Part shown: piece after piece, positions 47,901 to 61,340 of the stretch
How the letters are laid out: the number at the start of each line of letters is the position of its first letter
Position numbering within the stretch: the first letter of the stretch is position 1
From: Muricea muricata
Lineage: Eukaryota > Cnidaria > Anthozoa > Malacalcyonacea > Plexauridae
Reading direction: 5' to 3'
DNA length: 64,000 bases
NCBI GenBank assembly: GCA_963855995.1
Contig: OY979721.1
Location: 372,001 to 436,000 of the forward strand
The notes under the pieces: generated by a model
What the model saw: only the letters and a program-made list of their open reading frames with translations
The model's database searches: none
Told to the model about the DNA's origin: nothing
Position numbers and translations under genes: made by a program

Positions 47901-49876
47901 GTAACAAAATGTAAATTATGGACTTTAACCAATTTCTAGTTAATTTCAAGATAAAATGTAACCAATTAGCTACTGTGGCAAGATTTGAACCAGTCTAATT
48001 GGTAACTAAGACCAAAGCCAGCACCACTAGACCACTCGTTCATGCTTGGGTAACAAAATGTAAATTATGGACTTTAACCAATTTCTACCTAATTTTAAGA
48101 CAAAATACATGCAATTATGGCAACGAGATTTGAACCAGTCTAATTGGTAAGTAAGACTAAAGCCAGTACCACTAGACCACTCGTTCATGCTTGAATAACA
48201 AAATGTAAATTATAGACTTTAACCAATTTCTAGTTAACTTCAAGACAAAATGTATGCAATTAGCTACTGTAGCAAGATTTGAACCAGTCTATTTGGTATC
48301 TCAGACCAAAGCCAGTACCACTACACCACTCGTTCATGCTTCAGTAACAGGATGTAAATTATGGACTTTAACCAATCTCTAGTTAATTTTAAGACAAAAT
48401 ATATACAATTGACTGTAGCAAGATTTGAACCAGTCTAATTGGTATCTCAGACCAAAGCCAGTACCACTACACCACTCGTTCATGCTTGAGTAACAGAATG
48501 TAAATTATGGACTTTAACCAATCTCTAGTTATTTTAAGACAAAATATATGCAATTGACTGTAGCAAGAATTGAACCAGTCTAATTGCTAACTCAGACCAG
48601 ATCCAGTACCACTAGACCACTCGTTCATGCTTGAGTAACAGAATGTAAATTATGGACTTTAACCAATCTCTAGTTAATTTTAAGACAAAATATATGCAAT
48701 TGACTGTAGCAAGATTTAATCCAGTCTAGTTGACAACTCCGACCAAAGCCAGTAGTACCACTAGACCACTCGTTCATGCTTGGGTAGAAGAATGTAAATT
48801 ATGGACTTTAACCAATTTTTAGTTAATTTTAAGACAAAATATATGCAATTACTGAAGAAAGATTTCAACCAGTTTAAGGCCAAAGACAGTACTACTAGAC
48901 CACTCGTTCAAGCTTGGGTAATAGAATGTAAATTATGGACTATAACCAATTTCTAGTTAATTTTAAGACAAAATATATGCAATTAACTACTGTAGCAAGA
49001 ATTGAACCAGTCTAATTAGTAACTCAGACCAAAGCCAGTACCACTAGACCACTCGTTCATGCTTGAGTAACAGAATGTAAATTATGGACTTTATCCAATT
49101 CAGTAGTACCACTAGACCACTCGTTCATGCTTGGCTAATAGAATGTAAATTATGGACTTTAACCAATTGCTAGTTAATTCTAAGACAAAATATATGCAAT
49201 TAGCTACTGTAGCAAGAATTGAACCAGTCTAATTGCTAACTCAGACCAAAGCCAGTACCACTAGACCACTCGTTTATGCTTGAGTAACAGAATGTAAATT
49301 ATAGACTTTAACCAATCTCTAGTTAATTTCAAGACAAAATATATGCAATTGACTGTAGCAAGATTTGAACCAGTCTAATTGGTATCTCAGACCAAAGCCA
49401 GTACCACTACACCACTCGTTCATGCTTGAGTAACAGAATGTAAATTATGGACTTTAACCAATCTCTAGTTAATTTTAAGACAAAATATATGCAATTAGCT
49501 ACTGTAGCAAGAATTGAACCAGTCTAATTGCTAACTCAGACCAGACCCAGTACCACTAGACCACTCGTTCATGCTTGAGTAACAGAATGTAAATTATGGA
49601 CTTTAACCAATCTCTAGTTAATTTTAAGACAAAATATATGCAATTGACTGTAGCAAGAATTGAACCAGTCTAATTGCTAACTCAGACCAGACCCAGTACC
49701 ACTAGACCACTCGTTCATGCTTGAGTAACAGAATGTGAATTATGGACTTTAACCAATCTCTAGTTAATTTTAAGACAAAATATATGCAATTGACTGTAGA
49801 AAGATTTAATCCAGTCTAGTTGACAACTCCGACCAAAGCCAGTAGTACCACTAGACCACTCGTTCATGCTTGGGTA
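44906..49876. repeat. Higher-order block B, copy 2
   Basis: Second copy of the 4,971-bp block, directly adjacent to the first; similarity ends near 49,910. Confidence 0.85.
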
Positions 49877-49919
49877 GAAGAATGTAAATTATGGACTTTA
49901 ACCAATTTCTAGTTAATTT

Positions 49920-52900
49920 TAAGACAAAATATATGCATATACTGAAGAAAGATTTCAACCAGTTTAAGGCCGAAGTCAGTACCACTAGACCACTCGTTCA
50001 AGCTTGGGTAGTAGAATGTAAATTATGGACTATAACCAATTTCTAGTTAATTTTAAGACAAAATATATGCAATTAACTACTGTAGCAAGAATTGAACCAG
50101 TCTAATTAGTAACTCAGACCAAAGCCAGTACCACTAGACCACTCGTTCATGCTTGAGTAACAGAATGTAAATTATGGACTTTATCCAATTCAGTACTACC
50201 ACTAGACCACTCGTTCATGCTTGGCTAATAGAATGTAAATTATGGACTTTAACCAATTGCTAGTTAATTCTAAGACAAAATATATGCAATTAGCTACTGT
50301 AGCAAGAATTGAACCAGTCTAATTGCTAACTCAGACCAAAGCCAGTACCACTAGACCACTCGTTTATGCTTGAGTAACAGAATGTAAATTATGGACTTCA
50401 ACCAATTTCTATCTACTTTTAAGACAAAATACATGCAATTATGGCAACGAGATTTGAACCAGTCTAATTGGTAAGTAAGACTAAAGCCAGTACCACTAGA
50501 CCACTCGTTCATGCTTGAATAACAAAATGTAAATTATAGACTTTAACCAATTTCTAGTTAATTTCAAGACAAAATGTATGCAATTAGCTACTGTAGCAAG
50601 ATTTGAACCAGTCTATTTGGTATCTCAGACCAAAGCCAGTACCACTACACCACTCGTTCATGCTTGGGTAACAGAGTGTAAATTATGGACTTTAACCAAT
50701 TTCTAGTTAATTTTAAGACAAAATATATGCAATTGATTGTAGCAAAATTTGAACCAGTCTAACTGCTAACTCAGACCAGTGCAAGCAGCTACTACCACTA
50801 GACCACTCGTTCATGTTTGAGTAACAGACTGTAAATTATGGACTTCAACCAATTTCTACCTAATTTTAAGACAAAGTATATGCAATTACGGCAGCGAGAT
50901 TTGAACCAGTCTAGTTGGTAACCAAGACCAAAGCCAGTACCACTACACCACTTATTCATGCTTGAATAACAAATGTAAATTATGGACTTTAACCAATTTC
51001 TAGTTAATTTCAAGACAAAATATATGCAATTGATTGTAGCAAAATTTGAACCAGTCTAATTGCTAACTCAGACCAACACCAGCAGCTACTACCACTAGAC
51101 CACTCGTTCATGCTTGGACAACAAAATGTAAATTATGGACTTTAACCAATTTCTTGTTAATTTCAAGATAAAATGTAACCAATTAGCTACTGTAGGAAGA
51201 TTTGAACCAGTCTAATTGGTAACTAAGACCAAAGCCAGCACCACTAGACCACTCGTTCATGCTTGGGTAACAAAATGTAAATTATAGACTTTAACCAATT
51301 TCTAGTTAATTTCAAGATAAAATGTAACCAATTAGCTACTGTAGCAAGATTTGAACCAGTCTAATTGGTAACTAAGACCAAAGCCAGCACCACTAGACCA
51401 CTCGTTCATGCTTGGGTAACAAAATGTAAATTATGGACTTTAACCAATTTCTACCTAATTTTAAGACAAAATACATGCAATTATGGCAACGAGATTTGAA
51501 CCAGTCTAATTGGTAAGTAAGACTAAAGCCAGTACCACTAGACCACTCGTTCATGCTTGAATAACAAAATGTAAATTATAGACTTTAACCAATTTCTAGT
51601 TAACTTCAAGACAAAATGTATGCAATTAGCTACTGTAGCAAGATTTGAACCAGTCTATTTGGTATCTCAGACCAAAGCCAGTACCACTACACCACTCGTT
51701 CATGCTTGAGTAACAGAATGTAAATTATGGACTTTAACCAATCTCTAGTTAATTTTAAGACAAAATATATGCAATTGACTGTAGCAAGATTTGAACCAGT
51801 CTAATTGGTATCTCAGACCAAAGCCAGTACCACTACACCACTCGTTCATGCTTGAGTAACAGAATGTAAATTATGGACTTTAACCAATCTCTAGTTAATT
51901 TTAAGACAAAATATATGCAATTGACTGTAGCAAGAATTGAACCAGTCTAATTGCTAACTCAGACCAAACCCAGTACCACTAGACCACTCGTTCATGCTTG
52001 AGTAACAGAATGTAAATTATGGACTTTAACCAATCTCTAGTTAATTTTAAGACAAAATATATGCAATTGACTGTAGCAAGATTTAATCCAGTCTAGTTGA
52101 CAACTCCGACCAAAGCCAGTAGTACCACTAGACCACTCGTTCATACTTGGGTAGAAGAATGTAAATTATGGACTTTAACCAATTTTTAGTTAATTTTAAG
52201 ACAAAATATATGCAATTACTGAAGAAAGATTTCAACCAGTTTAAGGCCGAAGTCAGTACCACTAGACCACTCGTTCAAGCTTGGGTACTAGAATGTAAAT
52301 TATGGACTATAACCAATTTCTAGTTAATTTTAAGACAAAATATATGCAATTAACTACTGTAGCAAGAATTGAACCAGTCTAATTAATAGCTCAGACCAAA
52401 GCCAGTACCACTAGACCACTCGTTCATGCTTGAGTAACAGAATGTAAATTATGGACTTTATCCAATTCAGTAGTACCACTAGACCACTCCTTCATGCTTG
52501 GCTAATAGAATGTAAATTATGGACTTTAACCAATTGCTAGTTAATTCTAAGACAAAAAATATATGCAATTAGCTACTGTAGCAAGAATTGAAACAGTCTA
52601 ATTGCTAACTCAGACCAAAGCCAGTACCACTAGACCACTCGTTTATGCTTGAGTAACAGAATGTAAATTATGGACTTCAACCAATTTCTATCTACTTTTA
52701 AGACAAAATACATGCAATTATGGCAACGAGATTTGAACCAGTCTAATTGGTAAGTAAGACTAAAGCCAGTACCACTAGACCACTCGTTCATGCTTGAATA
52801 ACAAAATGTAAATTATAGACTTTAACCAATTTCTAGTTAATTTCAAGACAAAATGTATGCAATTAGCTACTGTAGCAAGATTTGAACCAGTCTATTTGGT

Positions 52901-55900
52901 ATCTCAGACCAAAGCCAGTACCACTACACCACTCGTTCATGCTTGGGTAACAGAGTGTAAATTATGGACTTTAACCAATTTCTAGTTAATTTTAAGACAA
53001 AATATATGCAATTGATTGTAGCAAAATTTGAACCAGTCTAACTGCTAACTCAGACCAGTGCAAGCAGCTACTACCACTAGACCACTCGTTCATGTTTGAG
53101 TAACAGACTGTAAATTATGGACTTCAACCAATTTCTACCTAATTTTAAGACAAAGTATATGCAATTACGGCAGCGAGATTTGAACCAGTCTAGTTGGTAA
53201 CCAAGACCAAAGCCAGTACCACTACACCACTTATTCATGCTTGAATAACAAATGTAAATTATGGACTTTAACCAATTTCTAGTTAATTTCCAGACAAAAT
53301 ATATGCAATTGATTGTAGCAAAATTTTAACCAGTCTAATTGCTAACTCAGACCAACACCAGCAGCTACTACCACTAGACCACTCGTTCATGCTTGGACAA
53401 CAAAATGTAAATTATGGACTTTAACCAATTTCTTGTTAATTTCAAGATAAAATGTAACCAATTAGCTACTGTAGCAAGATTTGAACCAGTCTAATTGGTA
53501 ACTAAGACCAAAGCCAGCACCACTAGACCACTCGTTCATGCTTGGGTAACAAAATGTAAATTATGGACTTTAACCAATTTCTAGTTAATTTCAAGATAAA
53601 ATGTAACCAATTAGCTACTGTAGCAAGATTTGAACCAGTCTAATTGGTAACTAAGACCAAAGCCAGCACCACTAGACCACTCGTTCATGCTTGGGTAACA
53701 AAATGTAAATTATGGACTTTAACCAATTTCTACCTAATTTTAAGACAAAATACATGCAATTATGGCAACGAGATTTGAACCAGTCTAATTGGTAAGTAAG
53801 ACTAAAGCCAGTACCACTAGACCACTCGTTCATGCTTGAATAACAAAATGTAAATTATAGACTTTAACCAATTTCTAGTTAACTTCAAGACAAAATGTAT
53901 GCAATTAGCTACTGTAGCAAGATTTGAACCAGTCTATTTGGTATCTCAAACCAAAGCCAGTACCACTACACCACTCGTTCATGCTTGAGTAACAGAATGT
54001 AAATTATGGACTTTAACCAATCTCTAGTTAATTTTAAGACAAAATATATGCAATTGACTGTAACAAGATTTGAACCAGTCTAATTGGTATCTCAGACCAA
54101 AGCCAGTACCACTACACCACTCGTTCATGCTTGAGTAACAGAATGTAAATTATGGACTTTAACCAATATCTAGTTAATTTTAAGACAAAATATATGCAAT
54201 TGACTGTAGCAAGAATTGAACCAGTCTAATTGCTAACTCAGACCAAACCCAGTACCACTAGACCACTCGTTCATGCTTGAGTAACAGAATGTAAATTATG
54301 GACTTTAACCAATCTCTAGTTGATTTTAAGACAAAATATATGCAATTGACTGTAGCAAGATTTAATCCAGTCTAGTTGACAACTCCGACCAAAGCCAGTA
54401 GTACCACTTGACCACTCGTTCATACTTGGGTAGAAGAATGTAAATTATGGACTTTAACCAATTTTTAGTTAATTTTAAGACAAAATATATGCAATTACTG
54501 AAGAAAGATTTCAACCAGTTTAAGACCAAAGACAGTACCACTAGACCACTCGTTCGAGCTTGGGTAATAGTATGTAAATTATGGACTATAACCAATTTCT
54601 AGTTAATTTTAAGACAAAATATGTGCAATTAATTACTGTAGCAAGAATTGAACCAGTCTAATTAGTAACTCAGACCAAAGCCAGTGCCACTAGACCACTC
54701 GTTCATGCTTGAGTAACAGAATGTAAATTATGGACTTTATCCAATTCAGTAGTACCACTAGACCACTCGTTCATGCTTGGCTAATAGAATGTAAATTATG
54801 GACTTTAACCAATTGCTAGTTAATTCTAAGACAAAATATATGCAATTAGCTACTGTAGCAAGAATTGAACCAGTCTAATTGCTAACTCAGACCAAAGCCA
54901 GTACCACTAGACCACTCGTTCATGCTTGAGTAACAGAATGTGAATTATGGACTTTAACCAATCTCTAGTTAATTTTAAGACAAAATATATGCAATTGACT
55001 GTAGAAAGATTTAATCCAGTCTAGTTGACAACTCCGACCAAAGCCAGTAGTACCACTAGACCACTCGTTCATGCTTGGGTAGAAGAATGTAAATTATGGA
55101 CTTTAACCAATTTCTAGTTAATTTTAAGACAAAATATATGCATATACTGAAGAAAGATTTCAACCAGTTTAAGGCCGAAGTCAGTACCACTAGACCACTC
55201 GTTCAAGCTTGGGTACTAGAATGTAAATTATGGACTATAACCAATTTCTAGTTAATTTTAAGACAAAATATATGCAATTAACTACTGTAGCAAGAATTGA
55301 ACCAGTCTAATTAGTAACTCAGACCAAAGCCAGTACCACTACACCACTCGTTCATGCTTGAGTAACAGAATGTAAATTATGGACTTTAACCAATATCTAG
55401 TTAATTTTAAGACAAAATATATGCAATTGACTGTAGCAAGAATTGAACCAGTCTAATTGCTAACTCAGACCAAACCCAGTACCACTAGACCACTCGTTCA
55501 TGCTTGAGTAACAGAATGTAAATTATGGACTTTAACCAATCTCTAGTTGATTTTAAGACAAAATATATGCAATTGACTGTAGCAAGATTTAATCCAGTCT
55601 AGTTGACAACTCCGACCAAAGCCAGTAGTACCACTTGACCACTCGTTCATACTTGGGTAGAAGAATGTAAATTATGGACTTTAACCAATTTTTAGTTAAT
55701 TTTAAGACAAAATATATGCAATTACTGAAGAAAGATTTCAACCAGTTTAAGACCAAAGACAGTACCACTAGACCACTCGTTCGAGCTTGGGTAATAGTAT
55801 GTAAATTATGGACTATAACCAATTTCTAGTTAATTTTAAGACAAAATATGTGCAATTAACTACTGTAGCAAGAATTGAACCAGTCTAATTAGTAACTCAG

Positions 55901-56364
55901 ACCAAAGCCAGTGCCACTAGACCACTCGTTCATGCTTGAGTAACAGAATGTAAATTATGGACTTTATCCAATTCAGTAGTACCACTAGACCACTCGTTCA
56001 TGCTTGGCTAATAGAATGTAAATTATGGACTTTAACCAATTGCTAGTTAATTCTAAGACAAAATATATGCAATTAGCTACTGTAGCAAGAATTGAACCAG
56101 TCTAATTGCTAACTCAGACCAAAGCCAGTACCACTAGACCACTCGTTCATGCTTGAGTAACAGAATGTGAATTATGGACTTTAACCAATCTCTAGTTAAT
56201 TTTAAGACAAAATATATGCAATTGACTGTAGAAAGATTTAATCCAGTCTAGTTGACAACTCCGACCAAAGCCAGTAGTACCACTAGACCACTCGTTCATG
56301 CTTGGGTAGAAGAATGTAAATTATGGACTTTAACCAATTTCTAGTTAATTTTAAGACAAAATAT
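49920..56364. repeat. Higher-order block C, copy 1 (6,432-bp offset, with internal 2,279- and 1,227-bp duplications)
   Basis: The rare variant atgcatatactg occurs at 49,933 and 56,365 (offset 6,432). The tcatgtttgagtaac variant recurs at 50,811, 53,090, 57,243 and 59,520, revealing an internal ~2,279-bp duplication in both copies. A 1,227-bp tandem duplication (54,362 against 55,589) is present only in copy 1. Confidence 0.8.
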
Positions 56365-59300
56365 ATGCATATACTGAAGAAAGATTTCAACCAGTTTAAG
56401 GCCGAAGTCAGTACCACTAGACCACTCGTTCAAGCTTGGGTACTAGAATGTAAATTATGGACTATAACCAATTTCTAGTTAATTTTAAGACAAAATATAT
56501 GCAATTAACTACTGTAGCAAGAATTGAACCAGTCTAATTAGTAACTCAGACCAAAGCCAGTACCACTAGACCACTCGTTCATGCTTGAGTAACAGAATGT
56601 AAATTATGGACTTTATCCAATTCAGTACTACCACTAGACCACTCGTTCATGCTTGGCTAATAGAATGTAAATTATGGACTTTAACCAATTGCTAGTTAAT
56701 TCTAAGACAAAATATATGCAATTAGCTACTGTAGCAAGAATTGAACCAGTCTAATTGCTAACTCAGACCAAAGCCAGTACCACTAGACCACTCGTTTATG
56801 CTTGAGTAACAGAATGTAAATTATGGACTTCAACCAATTTCTATCTACTTTTAAGACAAAATACATGCAATTATGGCAACGAGATTTGAACCAGTCTAAT
56901 TGGTAAGTAAGACTAAAGCCAGTACCACTAGACCACTCGTTCATGCTTGAATAACAAAATGTAAATTATAGACTTTAACCAATTTCTAGTTAATTTCAAG
57001 ACAAAATGTATGCAATTAGCTACTGTAGCAAGATTTGAACCAGTCTATTTGGTATCTCAGACCAAAGCCAGTACCACTACACCACTCGTTCATGCTTGGG
57101 TAACAGAGTGTAAATTATGGACTTTAACCAATTTCTAGTTAATTTTAAGACAAAATATATGCAATTGATTGTAGCAAAATTTGAACCAGTCTAACTGCTA
57201 ACTCAGACCAGTGCAAGCAGCTACTACCACTAGACCACTCGTTCATGTTTGAGTAACAGACTGTAAATTATGGACTTCAACCAATTTCTACCTAATTTTA
57301 AGACAAAGTATATGCAATTACGGCAGCGAGATTTGAACCAGTCTAGTTGGTAACCAAGACCAAAGCCAGTACCACTACACCACTTATTCATGCTTGAATA
57401 ACAAATGTAAATTATGGACTTTAACCAATTTCTAGTTAATTTCAAGACAAAATATATGCAATTGATTGTAGCAAAATTTGAACCAGTCTAATTGCTAACT
57501 CAGACCAACACCAGCAGCTACTACCACTAGACCACTCGTTCATGCTTGGACAACAAAATGTAAATTATGGACTTTAACCAATTTCTTGTTAATTTCAAGA
57601 TAAAATGTAACCAATTAGCTACTGTAGCAAGATTTGAACCAGTCTAATTGGTAACTAAGACCAAAGCCATCACCACTAGACCACTCGTTCATGCTTGGGT
57701 AACAAAATGTAAATTATAGACTTTAACCAATTTCTAGTTAATTTCAAGATAAAATGTAACCAATTAGCTACTGTAGCAAGATTTGAACCAGTCTAATTGG
57801 TAACTAAGACCAAAGCCAGCACCACTAGACCACTCGTTCATGCTTGGGTAACAAAATGTAAATTATGGACTTTAACCAATTTCTACCTAATTTTAAGACA
57901 AAATACATGCAATTATGGCAACGAGATTTGAACCAGTCTAATTGGTAAGTAAGACTAAAGCCAGTACCACTAGACCACTCGTTCATGCTTGAATAACAAA
58001 ATGTAAATTATAGACTTTAACCAATTTCTAGTTAACTTCAAGACAAAATGTATGCAATTAGCTACTGTAGCAAGATTTGAACCAGTCTATTTGGTATCTC
58101 AGACCAAAGCCAGTACCACTACACCACTCGTTCATGCTTGAGTAACAGAATGTAAATTATGGACTTTAACCAATCTCTAGTTAATTTTAAGACAAAATAT
58201 ATGCAATTGACTGTAGCAAGATTTGAACCAGTCTATTTGGTATCTCAGACCAAAGCCAGTACCACTACACCACTCGTTCATGCTTGAGTAACAGAATGTA
58301 AATTATGGACTTTAACCAATCTCTAGTTAATTTTAAGACAAAATATATGCAATTGACTGTAGCAAGAATTGAACCAGTCTAATTGCTAACTCAGACCAAA
58401 CCCAGTACCACTAGACCACTCGTTCATGCTTGAGTAACAGAATGTAAATTATGGACTTTAACCAATCTCTAGTTAATTTTAAGACAAAATATATGCAATT
58501 GACTGTAGCAAGATTTAATCCAGTCTAGTTGACAACTCCGACCAAAGCCAGTAGTACCACTAGACCACTCGTTCATACTTGGGTAGAAGAATGTAAATTA
58601 TGGACTTTAACCAATTTTTAGTTAATTTTAAGACAAAATATATGCAATTACTGAAGAAAGATTTCAACCAGTTTAAGGCCGAAGTCAGTACCACTAGACC
58701 ACTCGTTCAAGCTTGGGTACTAGAATGTAAATTATGGACTATAACCAATTTCTAGTTAATTTTAAGACAAAATATATGCAATTAACTACTGTAGCAAGAA
58801 TTGAACCAGTCTAATTAGTAACTCAGACCAAAGCCAGTACCACTAGACCACTCGTTCATGCTTGAGTAACAGAATGTAAATTATGGACTTTATCCAATTC
58901 AGTAGTACCACTAGACCACTCCTTCATGCTTGGCTAATAGAATGTAAATTATGGACTTTAACCAATTGCTAGTTAATTCTAAGACAAAATATATGCAATT
59001 AGCTACTGTAGCAAGAATTGAACCAGTCTAATTGCTAACTCAGACCAAAGCCAGTACCACTAGACCACTCGTTTATGCTTGAGTAACAGAATGTAAATTA
59101 TGGACTTCAACCAATTTCTATCTACTTTTAAGACAAAATACATGCAATTATGGCAACGAGATTTGAACCAGTCTAATTGGTAAGTAAGACTAAAGCCAGT
59201 ACCACTAAACCACTCGTTCATGCTTGAATAACAAAATGTAAATTATAGACTTTAACCAATTTCTAGTTAATTTCAAGACAAAATGTATGCAATTAGCTAC

Positions 59301-61340
59301 TGTAGCAAGATTTGAACCAGTCTATTTGGTATCTCAGACCAAAGCCAGTACCACTACACCACTCGTTCATGCTTGGGTAACAGAGTGTAAATTATGGACT
59401 TTAACCAATTTCTAGTTAATTTTAAGACAAAATATATGCAATTGATTGTAGCAAAATTTGAACCAGTCTAACTGCTAACTCAGACCAGTGCAAGCAGCTA
59501 CTACCACTAGACCACTCGTTCATGTTTGAGTAACAGACTGTAAATTATACACTTCAACCAATTTCTACCTAATTTTAAGACAAAGTATATGCAATTACGG
59601 CAGCGAGATTTGAACCAGTCTAGTTGGTAACCAAGACCAAAGCCAGTACCACTACACCACTTATTCATGCTTGAATAACAAATGTAAATTATGGACTTTA
59701 ACCAATTTCTAGTTAATTTCCAGACAAAATATATGCAATTGATTGTAGCAAAATTTTAACCAGTCTAATTGCTAACTCAGACCAACACCAGCAGCTACTA
59801 CCACTAGACCACTCGTTCATGCTTGGACAACAAAATGTAAATTATGGACTTTAACCAATTTCTTGTTAATTTCAAGATAAAATGTAACCAATTAGCTACT
59901 GTAGCAAGATTTGAACCAGTCTAATTGGTAACTAAGACCAAAGCCAGCACCACTAGACCACTCGTTCATGCTTGGGTAACAAAATGTAAATTATGGACTT
60001 TAACCAATTTCTAGTTAATTTCAAGATAAAATGTAACCAATTAGCTACTGTAGCAAGATTTGAACCAGTCTAATTGGTAACTAAGACCAAAGCCAGCACC
60101 ACTAGACCACTCGTTCATGCTTGGGTAACAAAATGTAAATTATGGACTTTAACCAATTTCTACCTAATTTTAAGACAAAATACATGCAATTATGGCAACG
60201 AGATTTGAACCAGTCTAATTGGTAAGACTAAAGCCAGTACCACTAGACCACTCGTTCATGCTTGAATAACAAAATGTAAATTATAGACTTTAACCAATTT
60301 CTAGTTAACTTCAAGACAAAATGTATGCAATTAGCTACTGTAGCAAGATTTGAACCAGTCTATTTGGTATCTCAAACCAAAGCCAGTACCACTACACCAC
60401 TCGTTCATGCTTGAGTAACAGAATGTAAATTATGGACTTTAACCAATCTCTAGTTAATTTTAAGACAAAATATATGCAATTGACTGTAGCAAGATTTGAA
60501 CCAGTCTAATTGGTATCTCAGACCAAAGCCAGTACCACTACACCACTCGTTCATGCTTGAGTAACAGAATGTAAATTATGGACTTTAACCAATCTCTAGT
60601 TAATTTTAAGACAAAATATATGCAATTGACTGTAGCAAGAATTGAACCAGTCTAATTGCTAACTCAGACCAAACCCAGTACCACTAGACCACTCGTTCAT
60701 GCTTGAGTAACAGAATGTAAATTATGGACTTTAACCAATCTCTAGTTAATTTTAAGACAAAATATATGCAATTGACTGTAGCAAGATTTAATCCAGTCTA
60801 GTTGACAACTCCGACCAAAGCCAGTAGTACCACTTGACCACTCGTTCATACTTGGGTAGAAGAATGTAAATTATGGACTTTAACCAATTTTTAGTTAATT
60901 TTAAGACAAAATATATGCAATTACTGAAGAAAGATTTCAACCAGTTTAAGACCAAAGACAGTACCACTAGACCACTCGTTCGAGCTTGGGTAATAGTATG
61001 TAAATTATGGACTATAACCAATTTCTAGTTAATTTTAAGACAAAATATATGCAATTAACTACTGTAGCAAGAATTGAACCAGTCTAATTAGTAACTCAGA
61101 CCAAAGCCAGTGCCACTAGACCACTCGTTCATGCTTGAGTAACAGAATGTAAATTATGGACTTTATCCAATTCAGTAGTACCACTAGACCACTCGTTCAT
61201 GCTTGGCTAATAGAATGTAAATTATGGACTTTAACCAATTGCTAGTTAATTCTAAGACAAAATATATGCAATTAGCTACTGTAGCAAGAATTGAACCAGT
61301 CTAATTGCTAACTCAGACCAAAGCCAGTACCACTAGACCA
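56365..61340. repeat. Higher-order block C, copy 2
   Basis: Matches about 49,925-54,915 at an offset of 6,426-6,432 bp, then diverges near 61,340. From there to the edge the monomers resemble those of block A (about 28,950-32,000). Confidence 0.8.

Noticed and set aside
23218..61021. Recurrent 71-77 aa - strand ORFs in the satellite (starting MKLTRNWLKS or MVIVHNLHT)
   Set aside because: They simply span two tRNA-like monomers that happen to lack stops in one frame, and recur only because the monomers recur. No start context, domain or codon signal supports them.
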